Positions 1 to 11,115 of a stretch of 64,000 nucleotides of DNA are shown in pieces. Position numbers and translations under genes: made by a program. Below the pieces are notes generated by a model. It had not been told where the DNA came from and ran no database searches. It saw only the letters and a list, made by a program, of their open reading frames with translations. This DNA is from Usnea hakonensis (taxonomy: Eukaryota > Ascomycota > Lecanoromycetes > Lecanorales > Parmeliaceae): positions 26,972 through 90,971 of the forward strand of contig BLJB01000144.1 in NCBI GenBank assembly GCA_013423325.1. The letters run 5' to 3'. The first letter of the stretch is position 1. Each line of letters begins with the position of its first letter.

Positions 1-959
1 ACGGAAAGGGCACATATAAGATAGGTGGACGAAACGAACGAGGGAAATAAAGGGTGTAAGACGAAAGTATGGATTGGCGAGGACGGCGCAATGGGACCAT
101 CAGACGAGTGTGTGAGTGGCATTCAAACATCAACCATTAAGCAAGGGTCACAAGTATCACGAGAGAGTTTTAACACCATTAATTCACCCTCTAGTAGCCG
201 ATCACTCAGCTCATTTTTCTTCAGCTATGTCACACAATAACAATAGACGTCGTTTAGACACGAAATACAGCCATTCCCTTCGTCAAGATTGAGGGTACCG
301 CATAAGAGCCCGGGACCATGCCTCAATACTCTCACAACCAAACAGGATAGAGCAGCTGAATTCCGCGATTCCCAGCTCGCGGGCCCGGAGTCCGATACCT
401 GGGCGTTCCGGGGCTGGCTGAATTAGTCAACACATCATAGCACCTGAAGTGCATTTTCTTCTGGAACGCTGCGAGAATGGTAGAGCACAATTCTGGGCAC
501 TTTCATAGGTTGCGAGCTGTGTTCTTGTCGCTCTGCTGGCTGGTAATACCGCGCTTGGATTTGGTAATACTTTGAGGATTGTTTGGGGTGATTTGTGAGG
601 GAGGGATGGGAATGGCGTGATGTGGGATCTGGAGTTCTGTTAGGTGGACTTGGAGGGGGAATCATGAGCTCTGAGCGGACAGTTTCTTTAGGAAGGCCAC
701 GCTCTTCAACAGGTACATGGAAAGTAGAAAAGACAACTCCATCATAGGATCAGCGCCATTGGCAAATGGAAGGGTGAGGCCGCTATACCAGTGTAGGATT
801 AGGGCTTACACTAGCGCCTGGCAGGATGAAATGCGGAGTCAGAGATGCAGCATTATTAATCTCAACCTAAATCTCCACGTAGATAAATCGGACGCCCCGT
901 CAGTCATTGAATCAGCTGACAACATCAAGAACGTTGTTGAGAACCTCAAGATCGGCATC
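1..959. other. intergenic / left edge
   Basis: No convincing gene. Short open frames on both strands lack family resemblance. The frame of the downstream dioxygenase is open back to an ATG at 717, but the residues before 960 do not look like this family's N-terminus, so this stretch is treated as 5' flank. Confidence 0.5.
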
Positions 960-2168
960 ATGACCGCAGAGGCTCCGTTTGTTCCCGTCATCGACTTTGC
1001 TGGCTGGACTTCCGATGCGTCTTTTACGCAGAAGAAAGCAATCGCCCACAAGCTCATCAATGCATGCCGGACTGTCGGCTTCGTATACATTATCAATCAC
1101 CAACTCTCACCCGACCGACTAGCTCATGCTTTCGAGTGGTCCAAGAAGCTTTTCGATTTGAAGGAAGAACAGAAGATGCTGGCTCCGCATCCGAGCGGGT
1201 TCACAGTACATCGCGGCTACTCGTGGCCTGGCTTGGAGAAGGTCTCCAACGCCATGGGAGACGAAGATGATACCGCTGAGCTGACCGAAAACTTGCGTCA
1301 AGTCTCTGATATCAAGGTAAGCGTAGAGCCAAGATAGTACTAATGTATGCTCAGGAGCCATAGGAAAGCTACGAGATAGGGAGCGAGGGCAACAAAGACC
1401 AGCCGAATCAGTGGCTTCCTGAAAATGTTCTACCCGGCTTTCGAGGCTTTATGACTGAATTCTACTGGGAGTGTCACAAGACAGCCATGAGCATCATGAG
1501 CGCCATGGCTCTTGGGATTGGCCTGGACGATGAAGACTATTTCATTCCAACACATCCAGGGCACAACAACCAGTTACGCTTGCTCCACTATCCGCCTGTG
1601 CCGGCGGCAAACATCGAGAGCCAGACTTCTACTAGGATGGGCGCTCACAGTGATTGGGGTTCCATCACCATGGTCTTCCAAGACGACTGCGGGGGTCTTC
1701 AAGTATTTATATCTGTCTGGAGAATCGCTTCCTTACAAGCTGACAGCGTCCAGATCGAGAATCCCAATAGATCGGGTGAATTTATCGATGTGCCTCCTCT
1801 GAAGGATGCGGTGGTAATGAATATTGGTGACTTGATGATGCGCTGGAGCAACGGTAGGTACAGACAGACAAGGAGCCGTTCTAAGTACTGAAAAGTGAGA
1901 TTCAGATACACTCAAGTCAAGCGTCCATCGCGTCACCCTTCCTCCGCGACAAGATCGCTTCACAGGCGATGAGCGTATGACAAGGGCGCGCTATTCCATA
2001 CCTTACTTCGTCAGCCCCGAAGGACCGACCATGGTCAAGTGTCTACCATCTTGCATAGACGAGAAGCATCCCGTCAAATACGGACCTATCAGGTGGAATG
2101 ACTATATGTTGATGCGCGCTAGTATGCATTACGAGGCACCACCTGAAGCGATTACAGTCTCGGTCTGA
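960..2168 (+). CDS. 2-oxoglutarate/Fe(II)-dependent dioxygenase (isopenicillin N synthase-like)
   Basis: Exons 960-1316, 1364-1702, 1754-1853 and 1906-2168 give 352 residues, a normal length for this family. The DIOX_N region opens with VPVIDFAG near residue 7. The catalytic core shows MGAHSDWGSIT (first His and Asp of the Fe facial triad), SSVHRV (distal His) and RARYSIPYF (the R-x-S that binds the 2OG carboxylate). The joins give WSND-TLKSSVHRV and GGLQ-IENPNRSGEF, which match the family and support introns 1 to 3 of 47, 51 and 52 bp. An in-frame upstream ATG at 717 would add 81 residues of unrelated sequence and was rejected. These enzymes hydroxylate, desaturate or cyclise small molecules in the cytosol. 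The substrate cannot be inferred here because the neighbours are not a biosynthetic cluster. Confidence 0.9.
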
Positions 2169-2969
2169 TGGATGGCCTCGAGAAGTCTAAAGCTACTCGA
2201 CAGACTAATCATCATAACGCCGAATAGTATATACTGATTGAGTAGCCGCTCAGTCAGTAAATTTGTGACTTTTGGGCTGCTGATGGTAAAAGCGGACGCG
2301 CTTCATTCTTTTTATTGTGTACTCGATTCGCAGGCCATGGCGTGATCAAGAGAAAGATTTGTTCAAGGAGAAATCTACCATCTTTCTGATACTTGATCAT
2401 GGCCGCTGACTTTGCCATTAAGTGGTGGATGCGCGTTAACTTCTTGGCGCCCAAAATCTGCGCTAGCATGCCAAGACTTTCTCTCGGCCAATCATTGGGC
2501 CTACAGCGATACACTCTCTGAACTCGTTTCATATTGTACGCGTCGTATACAATTCCATTGTCCAACATGCATTGAAGCATCTAGACTGAGTTTTGGGTGC
2601 ATCATCAATTGCTGGCCTATATTTGCCACCACAATGATTTTGTCGCAACGACTGCTCTCATAATTGGGACCTTTGTCTTCACACTTAATACACTGAGACT
2701 GAGACTGAGACTGAGACTGAGACTGAGACTGTGAATTTCCTATTGTTCCTTTACTGTTCATCAATGTTCATGACAATGATTTTCTGTTACCGTACTTCTT
2801 ATTGTTCATTCTCTCATGCCTTGATGGCCAAGTTCAATTCGAATATTTAACTGTCTCTTCAACTTCTGACCGTTCCCTCCATCAACTCTCTAATTACACG
2901 TCTGCGACGGAATCATACTCGCATCAAAAGCTATATTTCCTCACTCATACATTTTTCGCGCTTTTCAGC
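2169..2969. other. intergenic spacer
   Basis: No gene recognised. It holds a hexanucleotide microsatellite (separate entry) and the promoter/5' leader of the GH16 gene, which is CT-rich over roughly 2850-2965. Confidence 0.6.
2692..2731. repeat. (ACTGAG)n microsatellite
   Basis: About 6.7 perfect tandem copies of ACTGAG in intergenic DNA. Probably length-polymorphic. Confidence 0.95.
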
Positions 2970-3971
2970 ATGCATTCCCACAGAGTCACCGGCCTCTTTA
3001 CCCTCGCAACGCTCCTCCACGTGAGCATAGCCGGCTATGCTCTCACAGATAATTTTGAGCGCGATAACTTCTTCGACGCCTTCACACCTTTCACCGAGAC
3101 AGATCCCACAGCAGGTTTCGTGCAATACGTGGACTATGCAACCGCGATGGAGAACAAGATGATAGGGGCTGTTGGCAATTACGGTAATGCGACCTATATG
3201 GGCGTCGACTACAACACCACCTCGGACACAGGCCGCCAAAGTGTCCGCCTCACATCCAAAAAGGCCTACAACAAAGGCCTTTTTATCGCAGACATTGCGC
3301 ACATGCCCGGCGGTATCTGCGGTGTCTGGCCCGCCTTCTGGCTCGTTGGCCCGAATTGGCCCTCTATGGGCGAAATCGACATCATCGAAGGCGTCAACGC
3401 CGCATCGACCAACACCATGACCCTCCACACCTCGAGCAATTGCTCCATACAGAACACCGGCATGTCAGGCATGGTAAACACGACAGACTGCGACACCAAC
3501 GCGCCCGAACAGCCCAAAAACGCAGGCTGCGCCGTCCTCACCAACAGCACTTCGAATTTCGGCGAAGGGTTCAATTCAATGGGCGGCGGCGTCTACGCGA
3601 CCGAATGGACCAGCGAGGCTATTTCCATCTGGTTCTTCCCCCGCTCGTCCATCCCGGCGGATATCGCAGCCAATACCCCCGATCCGACCCAATGGGGCAC
3701 CCCGCTCGCTAAATATGCGGGCAGTTGCGATATCGATTCGCATTTCCAGAATATGAATATCGTCTTTGATACGACCTTTTGTGGCGCTTGGGCGGGACAG
3801 GTGTGGACTCAGGGGAGTTGTAAGGCGAAGGCGGAGACGTGTGAGGCGTATGTGCAGGAGAACGCGAGCGTTTTTGTGGATGCGTATTGGTTGGTTAATT
3901 CGGTGCGGGTTTTTGAGGTGGGGGGTGCGGGGAGTAGGAGGAGGGGGGTTAGGAGGGAGGTTGGGGGGTGA
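2970..3971 (+). CDS. secreted GH16 family endo-beta-1,3(4)-glucanase
   Basis: Single exon, 333 residues. The start at 2970 (MHSHRVTGLF) was chosen because it begins a signal peptide (hydrophobic TLATLLHVSIAGYA) and the preceding in-frame residues do not fit. The catalytic GH16 signature is GEIDIIEG, with nucleophile E135, assisting D137 and acid/base E140. It is preceded by a GVWPAFWLVG strand typical of the fungal lichenase/laminarinase subfamily. Several N-x-S/T sites and paired Cys fit an extracellular enzyme that hydrolyses mixed-linkage or beta-1,3-glucans, in wall remodelling or nutrition. There is no clear C-terminal GPI signal. The end is Arg/Gly-rich (GSRRRGVRREVGG) and encoded by very G-rich DNA, unlike the C-ending codons of the rest of the gene. 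Confidence 0.92.
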   Translation: MHSHRVTGLFTLATLLHVSIAGYALTDNFERDNFFDAFTPFTETDPTAGFVQYVDYATAMENKMIGAVGNYGNATYMGVDYNTTSDTGRQSVRLTSKKAYNKGLFIADIAHMPGGICGVWPAFWLVGPNWPSMGEIDIIEGVNAASTNTMTLHTSSNCSIQNTGMSGMVNTTDCDTNAPEQPKNAGCAVLTNSTSNFGEGFNSMGGGVYATEWTSEAISIWFFPRSSIPADIAANTPDPTQWGTPLAKYAGSCDIDSHFQNMNIVFDTTFCGAWAGQVWTQGSCKAKAETCEAYVQENASVFVDAYWLVNSVRVFEVGGAGSRRRGVRREVGG

Positions 3972-4400
3972 GGGAGAGGCTGGGAGATGGGGTTTGTATA
4001 TTGTGGAGGGGGATTGTGTGGCTGGAGCTGCTTTTGTGGATGTGTATACATGTCAAGATCGGGATAGGTAGGCATGCTCAAGCGAATATATATTTTCTCC
4101 TATCTCCCGTACCCCTGATATGTTATTGCAGCTCGAATCAGGTGATATCTTTTTTTTTACGGAAAAGAGTCGCGAGGTGTTCGGAGCGGAAAGTCCGGAT
4201 ATCTATCTACGCTGCTAAGATATTCAAGCATTGCTATAGCACTCAGCTACTTGTCATGGCGTTCAGGTATTTCGAGTAGATCCATTCTCTGCTCCAGTTA
4301 TTTTTTTCTATACCATTCTCTCTATTTCAAAGGCACAGATTTCTCCTCTATATGTACGCCAACGGGACCACCAACCCTACATCTCAATCATACCCTCACA
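3972..4400. other. intergenic spacer (convergent)
   Basis: Shared 3' region of the GH16 gene and the convergent coiled-coil gene. It starts G-rich and becomes AT-richer. No gene seen. Confidence 0.6.
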
Positions 4401-5501
4401 TCATATAACCCCTTTCCACCCCTCTTCCCGGCGCCCAAGCAACGCCCGGCACAGAAACCGCAGCGCATCCGGCCGCAGCCAATAAAATAGCCTCCATGGC
4501 GGATCCTTCCATATGGGCCAAGCGCCGTTGTGCATGTTCCCTCTTGCTTTTGGAAGTTCTACTTGATGGATAATCACTGATGGGCGGTATATTGCTGACG
4601 CGGGGTTTGTTGGGGATGATACTGTGGGAAATGTTAGCTTGTTGGGGATGTAAGTGCTTCTTGCATTTTTGTCGTTGCGAGGGACTTGCCGGTGTTCGGA
4701 AAATGGAGCGCACCAAGCTCGTTCGACGGGATCGTCTCGTTCGTAAGGGGTATGGAGAGAGTGTTTGTTAGCGTGTGCTCCATCATATTCGGCTGCTGTC
4801 GCCGCGGCTGGGGAAAGGATGCTTTGTTTATAAACAGCTTCGAGGTCGTCATATCTCTCCATGCTATCACAGAGCTTGATGTTGCTATCCTCGAGCTGAT
4901 GAGCCATCCTCCGGAGACCCTTTTCGGCAAATTCCACTCGCTGGTGCTGGGTCAGGATTATTTCTCCCATTTCTTGAGCTTGCTGTTCCAGTAAGCTCAC
5001 GCGATCTGTTGAGGTCGCGAGAGCGTGTCTCAGGGTAGACACTTCTGCCGTGACAGCATCGAGTTGTTCATCGGCCTGTTGTCGGTGCGTCTCGGCTAGG
5101 GCTAGATCTTCGCGGAGGAGGCGCAGAAGTCGATTCGCTGTCGCTGTCGTGCTGCGTGATGTCGCGATTTCCCTTTGAAGCCTGGAGATTTCGGATTCTG
5201 CGGCTTCGCAGTGCTGGTTGGCTATCTTCTCTTTTCGTTGAGCTTCGAGGGTTTCGGCGCGGTGATGGCGGGCTGTTTTCTGGAGGGTTTGTCGGGTTAT
5301 GAGCTCGGTGGACGTTTTGGCGCACTCGGCTTCGAGTAAGGAGTTAAGTTCTTGTAGCTTGGATGAGTGGTAGATGGCGAGGTGGTTTAAGTGCTCGATT
5401 TCTTTTTGGGCGGCTTCAAGCGACGATTTCAGTCCGTCTTCTCGGTCAAGGGCGTCGGTTAGGTGTTGTTGGTCAATTCCTTGGAGGCGTGTATCGTTCA
5501 T
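4401..5501 (-). CDS. coiled-coil protein of unknown function
   Basis: Single exon, 366 residues, no family recognised. Residues about 20-225 are rich in Glu, Gln, Leu and Ala with heptad spacing (LEAAQKEIEHL, ESEISRLQREIATS, RLLRLLREDLALAE, DRVSLLEQQAQEMGEI), i.e. a long coiled coil. The C-terminal third is basic and Trp/Arg-rich (WPIWKDPPWRLFYWL) with no clear membrane span. The start at 5501 is the first Met of an open frame with consistent coding bias. It is probably a scaffolding or cytoskeleton-associated protein, but that rests only on the coiled coil. No splice sites are needed. Confidence 0.65.
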   Translation of the reverse strand: MNDTRLQGIDQQHLTDALDREDGLKSSLEAAQKEIEHLNHLAIYHSSKLQELNSLLEAECAKTSTELITRQTLQKTARHHRAETLEAQRKEKIANQHCEAAESEISRLQREIATSRSTTATANRLLRLLREDLALAETHRQQADEQLDAVTAEVSTLRHALATSTDRVSLLEQQAQEMGEIILTQHQRVEFAEKGLRRMAHQLEDSNIKLCDSMERYDDLEAVYKQSILSPAAATAAEYDGAHANKHSLHTPYERDDPVERAWCAPFSEHRQVPRNDKNARSTYIPNKLTFPTVSSPTNPASAIYRPSVIIHQVELPKARGNMHNGAWPIWKDPPWRLFYWLRPDALRFLCRALLGRREEGWKGVI

Positions 5502-6059
5502 TTTTAGAGAGGTGTTGAAGACTTGAAAGTTTGGAGTGCGTTTGTCAGACTTTCACTATCTGGTCTTTATTTCTTTCGTCTTGTTTTTGTGTCCTCGACA
5601 TTTTATCCTTGTGTCTTTGAGATTTCATTGTTCTATAAATCTGCATATGCCTTTTATCCATTTTGGGCGAGGGGATTGCCAGGTAGAGCATCTTTCGTGT
5701 CACCATCGAGTGCATTCTTACAGAAGCCATTGAAATAAATATCCTGAGCTTCATTATGAGTAATGATGGTATTGCCCAATAGCGGACTATATGATCAATG
5801 GAGGAGTTCGTTACTCAGCTTGAGAGGTGAGTCCAACCGATGAACAACACCGCGGTCTCCCTCAAGCTCTAGTCAAACACAATAAGAACGCTCAACACAT
5901 CGCAAAGAGACACCGCCAAAACTACTATTTAATCACCCGTCCCTGATTCTTCCCATCCTCACCAACTCCCCACAACCACCCGCACAAATTTCCAACTTCC
6001 ATTTTCCTTTCACCCAAACACTACAATCACAGCAAGCGCCTTCCTAGCCGCAAACCTCA
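5502..6059. other. divergent promoter region
   Basis: About 560 bp between two genes transcribed away from each other. CT-rich toward 6000. No gene recognised. Confidence 0.6.
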
Positions 6060-6995
6060 ATGGCGAGACTCAGAAAATCCCCGCGCTACCAGCGACACAA
6101 GAAGGATAGGATGTCTACAACTCAGATTGACGTCATACGCTCTCTTGTCAAAGGCTCTGTTGTCAAAGATTATCTCGTCCAAGGCTCTCATGCGCGTAGA
6201 GCGATTCACGCAGCCGCCACACGGACCACTCCTGCCACCACCACTGGTGTTGAGCCGACTGTCAATCAAATCTCCCATCTGGCAGAACAGGAGCGAGATG
6301 GAATTCTTAGCGGAGCGAATGGCCGCGGAAAGGAGACTCTTGGGACTACCGGCGATTCCGAGCGGGATATGACAGTGGAGTCCACTCATCCGTCTCTAGC
6401 AGAACAGGAGCGAGATGGAGTTCTAAGCGGGGCGAATAGCCGCGGGAAGGAGACTCTTGGGACTACCGGCGATTCCGAGCGGGATATGACAGTGGAGTCC
6501 ACTCATCCGTCAACAGAAGAACAATCCGAGACGTCGAAGAATGGTGCCAGCGGTACCGCAGAGCAAATCGCTATTCAGCAGGATTGGGCGAATGTCAGTA
6601 ACATGATGAGTGACATGTTGGGGTGCATGATCCATGATTACCCCCTTGTGGCTGGACTCAAGACTCTCTTCGAATTCGTACACGCCTGGTATACTGGAGC
6701 TTTCGGGAGCTCGTCCGTCTTTCCCGCTTCAGTACCAGCAGAGCTTTGGTTTCGGATCATTGTGAGGTTCGGCATTGGTTTCGTTCTTATTAAATACCGG
6801 GGGATGTTGGAGCGATACATGAACCATATACGAATCGCATTGGTTGCGCTCTGCCTGTGCGGGTTGGTACGAGATGTTGGGTCTGGGAATGTTAGTTGGA
6901 AGACTATCTTCACGACGGGAATCGCGGTGCCGTTGCTGATGTATCAGGCGGTGGTGCAGAAGGAGGCTGGGGGGATGGTGGTCATGTTGAGATGA
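6060..6995 (+). CDS. membrane protein of unknown function with an internal tandem duplication
   Basis: Single exon, 311 residues, family not recognised. Residues 1-70 are basic. Residues 74-112 and 113-151 are near-identical 39-residue units (LAEQERDG...STHPS) produced by a 117-bp DNA duplication. A third unit may have started, since TEEQSE follows directly. The C-terminal third has about three hydrophobic segments (FRIIVRFGIGFVLIKY, IRIALVALCLCGLV, IFTTGIAVPLLMYQAVV), so the protein is probably membrane-embedded with a long hydrophilic N-terminal arm. ATG 6060 is the first Met. An internal Met at residue 18 (MSTTQIDV) is an alternative start. The reading frame survives the duplication, which argues that the gene is translated. 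Confidence 0.6.
   Translation: MARLRKSPRYQRHKKDRMSTTQIDVIRSLVKGSVVKDYLVQGSHARRAIHAAATRTTPATTTGVEPTVNQISHLAEQERDGILSGANGRGKETLGTTGDSERDMTVESTHPSLAEQERDGVLSGANSRGKETLGTTGDSERDMTVESTHPSTEEQSETSKNGASGTAEQIAIQQDWANVSNMMSDMLGCMIHDYPLVAGLKTLFEFVHAWYTGAFGSSSVFPASVPAELWFRIIVRFGIGFVLIKYRGMLERYMNHIRIALVALCLCGLVRDVGSGNVSWKTIFTTGIAVPLLMYQAVVQKEAGGMVVMLR
6279..6512 (+). repeat. 2 x 117-bp tandem duplication inside a coding region
   Basis: Copies at 6279-6395 and 6396-6512 differ at only a few positions (for example GGAATT/GGAGTT and AATGGC/AATAGC). The unit is a multiple of three, so the frame is kept. Confidence 0.95.
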
Positions 6996-7580
6996 GATGG
7001 GGGTCTTGAAAGGAGAGGCAGGATGTTGGTGGATACCCTGTTGTGGCTCCTCTAGGGCGGGGAAAGCTTGCCACGAAGATGGGATTCCGTGAAAGGACTC
7101 AGTATGCGGTAGACGCTTTGCTCTAATACATCTACTTTGTTCAATAATCACTGCTAGAATCTTCTTATGTGCTTGTATCGTATGTTGTAGGTAAAGTGCT
7201 CAAACCTTACACCTTGGCATCGTGGCTTGGCGCTTTCTATAAATAGAATAGCCAGAAAATAGTGACATTTACGACTTGATGTTGCGAACAACTTGTTAAC
7301 AACAAGTCGACTTGCGAGTAAGATCACTGTGAACCGCAAACGAAGAATACCCCTCGCTTGCAACGGTAGCCTACAGAGAGTGAGAATATTTAAGGCACTA
7401 ATCCAACACTGCTGCTAACTTATGTCAGCTGTAGATCAGGTATGCCGCATCTCAAACATCTCTAGCGCGATCCCTTGTGTAAAATTAGCCCCCGTCCATC
7501 TACTAGGTAAGTATTCAGACCAATTCTCCATTCTCTCATTCTTTTCCATTTTCCTCAACTACATCAATTTTCCACACACA
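6996..7580. other. intergenic spacer / 5' leader
   Basis: No gene seen. The frame of the next CDS is open upstream to 7422, but the upstream residues do not resemble the family. Confidence 0.5.
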
Positions 7581-8374
7581 ATGTCCAGACCCACTCTCGT
7601 CTTTCTTCCCGGCTTCTGGGAAGGCCCCGCCGCCTACTCCAAAGTCTTGAACATCATCAATTCAAAACACTCTTACCCGACCCAAGTGATCCCACTCTCC
7701 AGCACTGGCACCAGCACCGCCGATGGGAAAGACTTTACTTCCGATGTCGTCGCCATTCGCAACGCCGTCTCGAAACTTGCGAACGAGGGCCAAGAGATAA
7801 TCTTCACCATGCATTCTGCCGGCGCATACATCGGCTCACAGGCTCTCAAAGATCTCGGTCTCGCGCACAGAAAGCAACGAGGAGAAGCAGGAGGGGTGGC
7901 GAAGCTTGTATATCTTACTGGGGCGCTATTGCCAGAAGGAATGGATCATCCACCCCAGCCACTTTTCCAGACAATCGTAAGGAAGATCCCATGCCTTGGA
8001 GAAACATTTGTTCTACCCAAAAATTTGTTGCAACTCACAAGGACATCTAGGGTGATAAAATGTGCCCCCATGAACCGCTCACTACTCTCTTCAACGACTT
8101 CCACGACCACGAGGCGGAGTCTTATGCGAACCAACTCTCTTGGCAACCAGCAGCGTACGTCGGGAGTATCCATATCAGCTACTGTGCTTGGAGAGATATA
8201 CCCAGCGTCTACCTATTCTGTACGCAAGACAACATTATGCCTCTTGATTTCCAGTACCAGATCGCCGCCATGGCAGGGGCACAAACGGAGAGCTGTGATG
8301 CGGGGCATATGGTTGTATTGAGTCAGCCTGAAAAGGTGGTTGAAGTTGTGCTGAAAGCCGCTGGGGTTGTGTAG
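7581..8374 (+). CDS. alpha/beta-hydrolase fold protein
   Basis: Exons 7581-7976 and 8051-8374 (74-bp intron with GTAAGG donor and CTAG acceptor) encode 239 residues. MSRPTLVFLPGFWEGP opens beta-strand 3 with the oxyanion loop. MHSAGAYIG carries the nucleophile Ser in an H-S-A-G elbow. VYLFCTQDNIMPL holds the likely acid Asp, and CDAGHMVVLSQPEKV holds the catalytic His near the C-terminus. The order and length fit the small esterase-like (EstC/AB hydrolase_6) family common in fungi. It probably hydrolyses a small ester in the cytosol; the substrate is unknown. The junction yields QTI-GDKMCPHEPL, which restores a normal cap region. Confidence 0.88.
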
Positions 8375-8922
8375 GTACAGCCGTGCAGACTTCCACTACT
8401 ATATGTTAGGAGGATACAAACAGGCGACCCTGGCAAGTGGTTGGTAAGACTCTTCACTCGAGGAGCTGATCGACTACGATTGAACGTGTACTGCTGCAGC
8501 AGGAGAGCTGCCTTGCTCTTAAGAGGAGTCACAGCTGCTGTCATTATTATTACATAACGGCCCTGCCCTCTTGTTTCAACTTAATCATTTCCTTCCAATC
8601 TCGATACAAGCTCTCTCATAAGACACATGGTCGATCCAGGAAGCTTCGTCTGCAACTCTTCAGTAGATCTCCATCAATTTTCTTTGAAGGCAGAGGCCCA
8701 GCGGCAGAGGTCGAGGAGCCTGCAACAGCGTCTCCCACAGCAGGATTGGAACTGGACTGTTCTAAGCTACTAGATCCCAGCTCCGGCAGTTACAGCGTTG
8801 ACCGGAATTGACAACACAAAGCCTAGTATAATCCTATCTTGCGTTCTTTTAGGCGCCACCACCTCTCTACTCGGATGAGTCGAGTGAGGTCCAGCAGCCC
8901 TCCCATTTAAGCAGAGACTCAC
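8375..8922. other. convergent intergenic spacer
   Basis: Shared 3' region of the hydrolase and the DUF8004-like gene. No gene or repeat recognised. Confidence 0.6.
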
Positions 8923-11115
8923 TTAACGCTTGGGGCGTCGCACTTCCGGATCACGCTTACTTCCTTGGTTGGGGCGTACAGGGAGTGTCTTTGTAGTATA
9001 CTGATCAATACCAGCTACCGATGCGAACTTTGATGACATGTAGGGATAGTCAGCGGGGAGGCTGCGGTCCGGGGTCACCCCTGTTTCGGTAATTGGAGTG
9101 AGATCTTCTATTTGATAAAGATCCTGGGCTTCAGGCTCGCTGGAAAGGGTGGCCCGCTTCGAGTCGAAGAAGGTGTATGTGTCAGGCGGAGATTCTGGAG
9201 ACAGGGGACGACTTTGGGAACTGGCCTCGCTGTCTGCGTATGAGCTGGATCCATGTTGCGACGCGTAAGGCTCAGAGTCTTTGTCGGCCGATCCCCAGCA
9301 GTAGCTCTGTTCGCGTGAAGCGTCCATGAAAATCTTGTCTGTGGGACTCCATGGCGGGAGACCCTGCAATCGCGCGTTGAGAAAGTAGCTTACATCACCG
9401 TTGAAACTCAGGTTAGGAACGTCCACGGAAACACCGGCCAGCAATTGCAACACGCAGTATATGATAATCCATCGCTCTCTTCGAGCCTCCCGTGGATCAA
9501 AATCACCTGGCTGATCCGCCCTCTCAAAGTGAACAAATGCTTCCACCAAACCATTCTTGGCGTGCTGTCGTCTCAACCCAGAGGCATTGCTAGCTTCCGA
9601 GTAAGCAAGTGCTATCCGCGACTCCCGAACCTTGTCTCTCTTTTTTCCACCGAATACCGATTTCTTGGCTGGAGGTGGCGCAGGCATTGAGGCTGGAAGG
9701 AGAGGGTAGGGATGCGGAATGTGGGAGGCGTTGAGCCTGCAGTCTGCATTTCGCAAAACGGCCAACATTCGAAGATCCTCCCCATCAAGACCGAAATTCA
9801 AGGCATTGATTGACTTGAGCGGAGTCTTGTTCTTTCGATCTTCACTTTCGTCATCGCCATTCCACGTCACGTTTCTATCCACGCTATACTCATATAAGGC
9901 ATTGAAATCTTCCTGCAGGCGGCCAACAATAGTTCTATCCAGCCACAGGCCCGGCTGGCTTCTTCGCGTTGGCCAGGTCTGATACTCTTTCTCGTAAAAC
10001 TTCTTTAGAAAATTTCGAAATCTAACGGACGCCGCTCGAAGAGTCGGCGACATGTCTTCGTGTGAAAAGTGAGCGTCGTCGAAGTAGAACGTGGACAGGT
10101 GGTCCTCTACTTCGTGGATACGTGCTTGAAGTTCAAGATGCGCTCGATCCAAATGCGCTGTTGTCGGTAAGCTAATGTCGGCACTCTCTTGCAATTGACT
10201 AAGCTCCTCGTACATGCCAACACTGTGCACGAAGCTGTTAAAGAAGTCAGCGTGGCTTCTTGAACAAACTACCCTATCAGAGGAATGGACGGTCTCGAAC
10301 TAGGTTCCGCCACTCTTTGAATCTGAGCAAAGCCCCGGCAAGACAACGTTTACGATGTAGACACTCAAAATAGGAGTCGGGATTTCGAAGAAGACATACG
10401 CTTCGCGCCAACCATTGTTCCATCTAACATCTTCACTCCAAGCCAGAAGACCTGCTGCAGCCCGAGGCTCATTCGATACGTTTACAAGACCAATCAAGAC
10501 CAGATACGACTGAAGTGCAACCGCGCTGTCAATCCCTGGCGATAAATACTCCTTCAAACGTTCATGCAAGTCGACGATTGCCTGGTAGAATGTAAAACCC
10601 ACCAACGGCTTGCGGGTCAAGAAGGCAAAGAAGTTCCTCGTAGTAACGTGGTAGCGCAAAACGTCAACTTTCGACCCTCCGGAATGGGCATCGATGTACA
10701 GCTTATACCGGACTCCAGGTACTTGATTCTTCGTGGAGCTCTCCACGGGGATCGTACCTCGGTCCAACATGCCTATCAGGGTAGTCGATTTTGTTTCTTC
10801 GATCAGACCAGAGAATATCCGAAAAGAGGGATCTTGGTATCCACCACCAAAATAAATCAGAGTGTCCCCAGTTTCATCCCAGAGATCAGGATCCTAGAAT
10901 CAAATGTCAGCTTCTAGTGTTATACATTCATGGCTCCTCGGGTCATATGGGAGTCGCGGCGCTCTCTCACCCGCTTAAGTTTGCCCCATGCTTTTACCGG
11001 CTCCCCGTTTCCAGGCCACAATTTGATGTTCACAGCCTGCTCCAGGCCTTTCATGTTTAGCACAAGGTTAATGCCCTTCTGAACAGTCCGTCCTCCTTGT
11101 CTAGTTCTTTGCGGC
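8923..11115 (-). CDS. fungal DUF8004-like protein, 5' end unresolved
   Basis: Supported exons are 11115/11054-10971, 10893-10400 and 10234-8923. From the Met at 11054 they give 629 residues. Coding clearly continues upstream of that Met (frame reads RTVQKGINLVLN) back to a TGCAG acceptor at 11120-11116, so at least one more 5' exon is missing. The 165-bp intron (GTATGT donor at 10399) joins WREA-FVHSVGMYEEL in frame. The N-terminal part (NIKLW, DTLIYFGGGYQDPSFRIFS) and the helical middle (KFYEKEYQTWP, RLQEDFNALYEYSVDR) resemble a fungus-specific domain of unknown function that I take to be DUF8004. The C-terminal about 150 residues are disordered and Ser/Asp-rich. Probably intracellular; the role is unknown. 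Confidence 0.72.

Noticed and set aside
717..959. In-frame upstream start for the 2OG dioxygenase
   Set aside because: The added 81 residues do not resemble the family, and the protein from 960 already has the standard N-terminus and length.
4401..5501. Possible myosin/kinesin relationship of the coiled-coil protein
   Set aside because: Only the generic heptad pattern is shared; no motor or cargo-binding motif is present.
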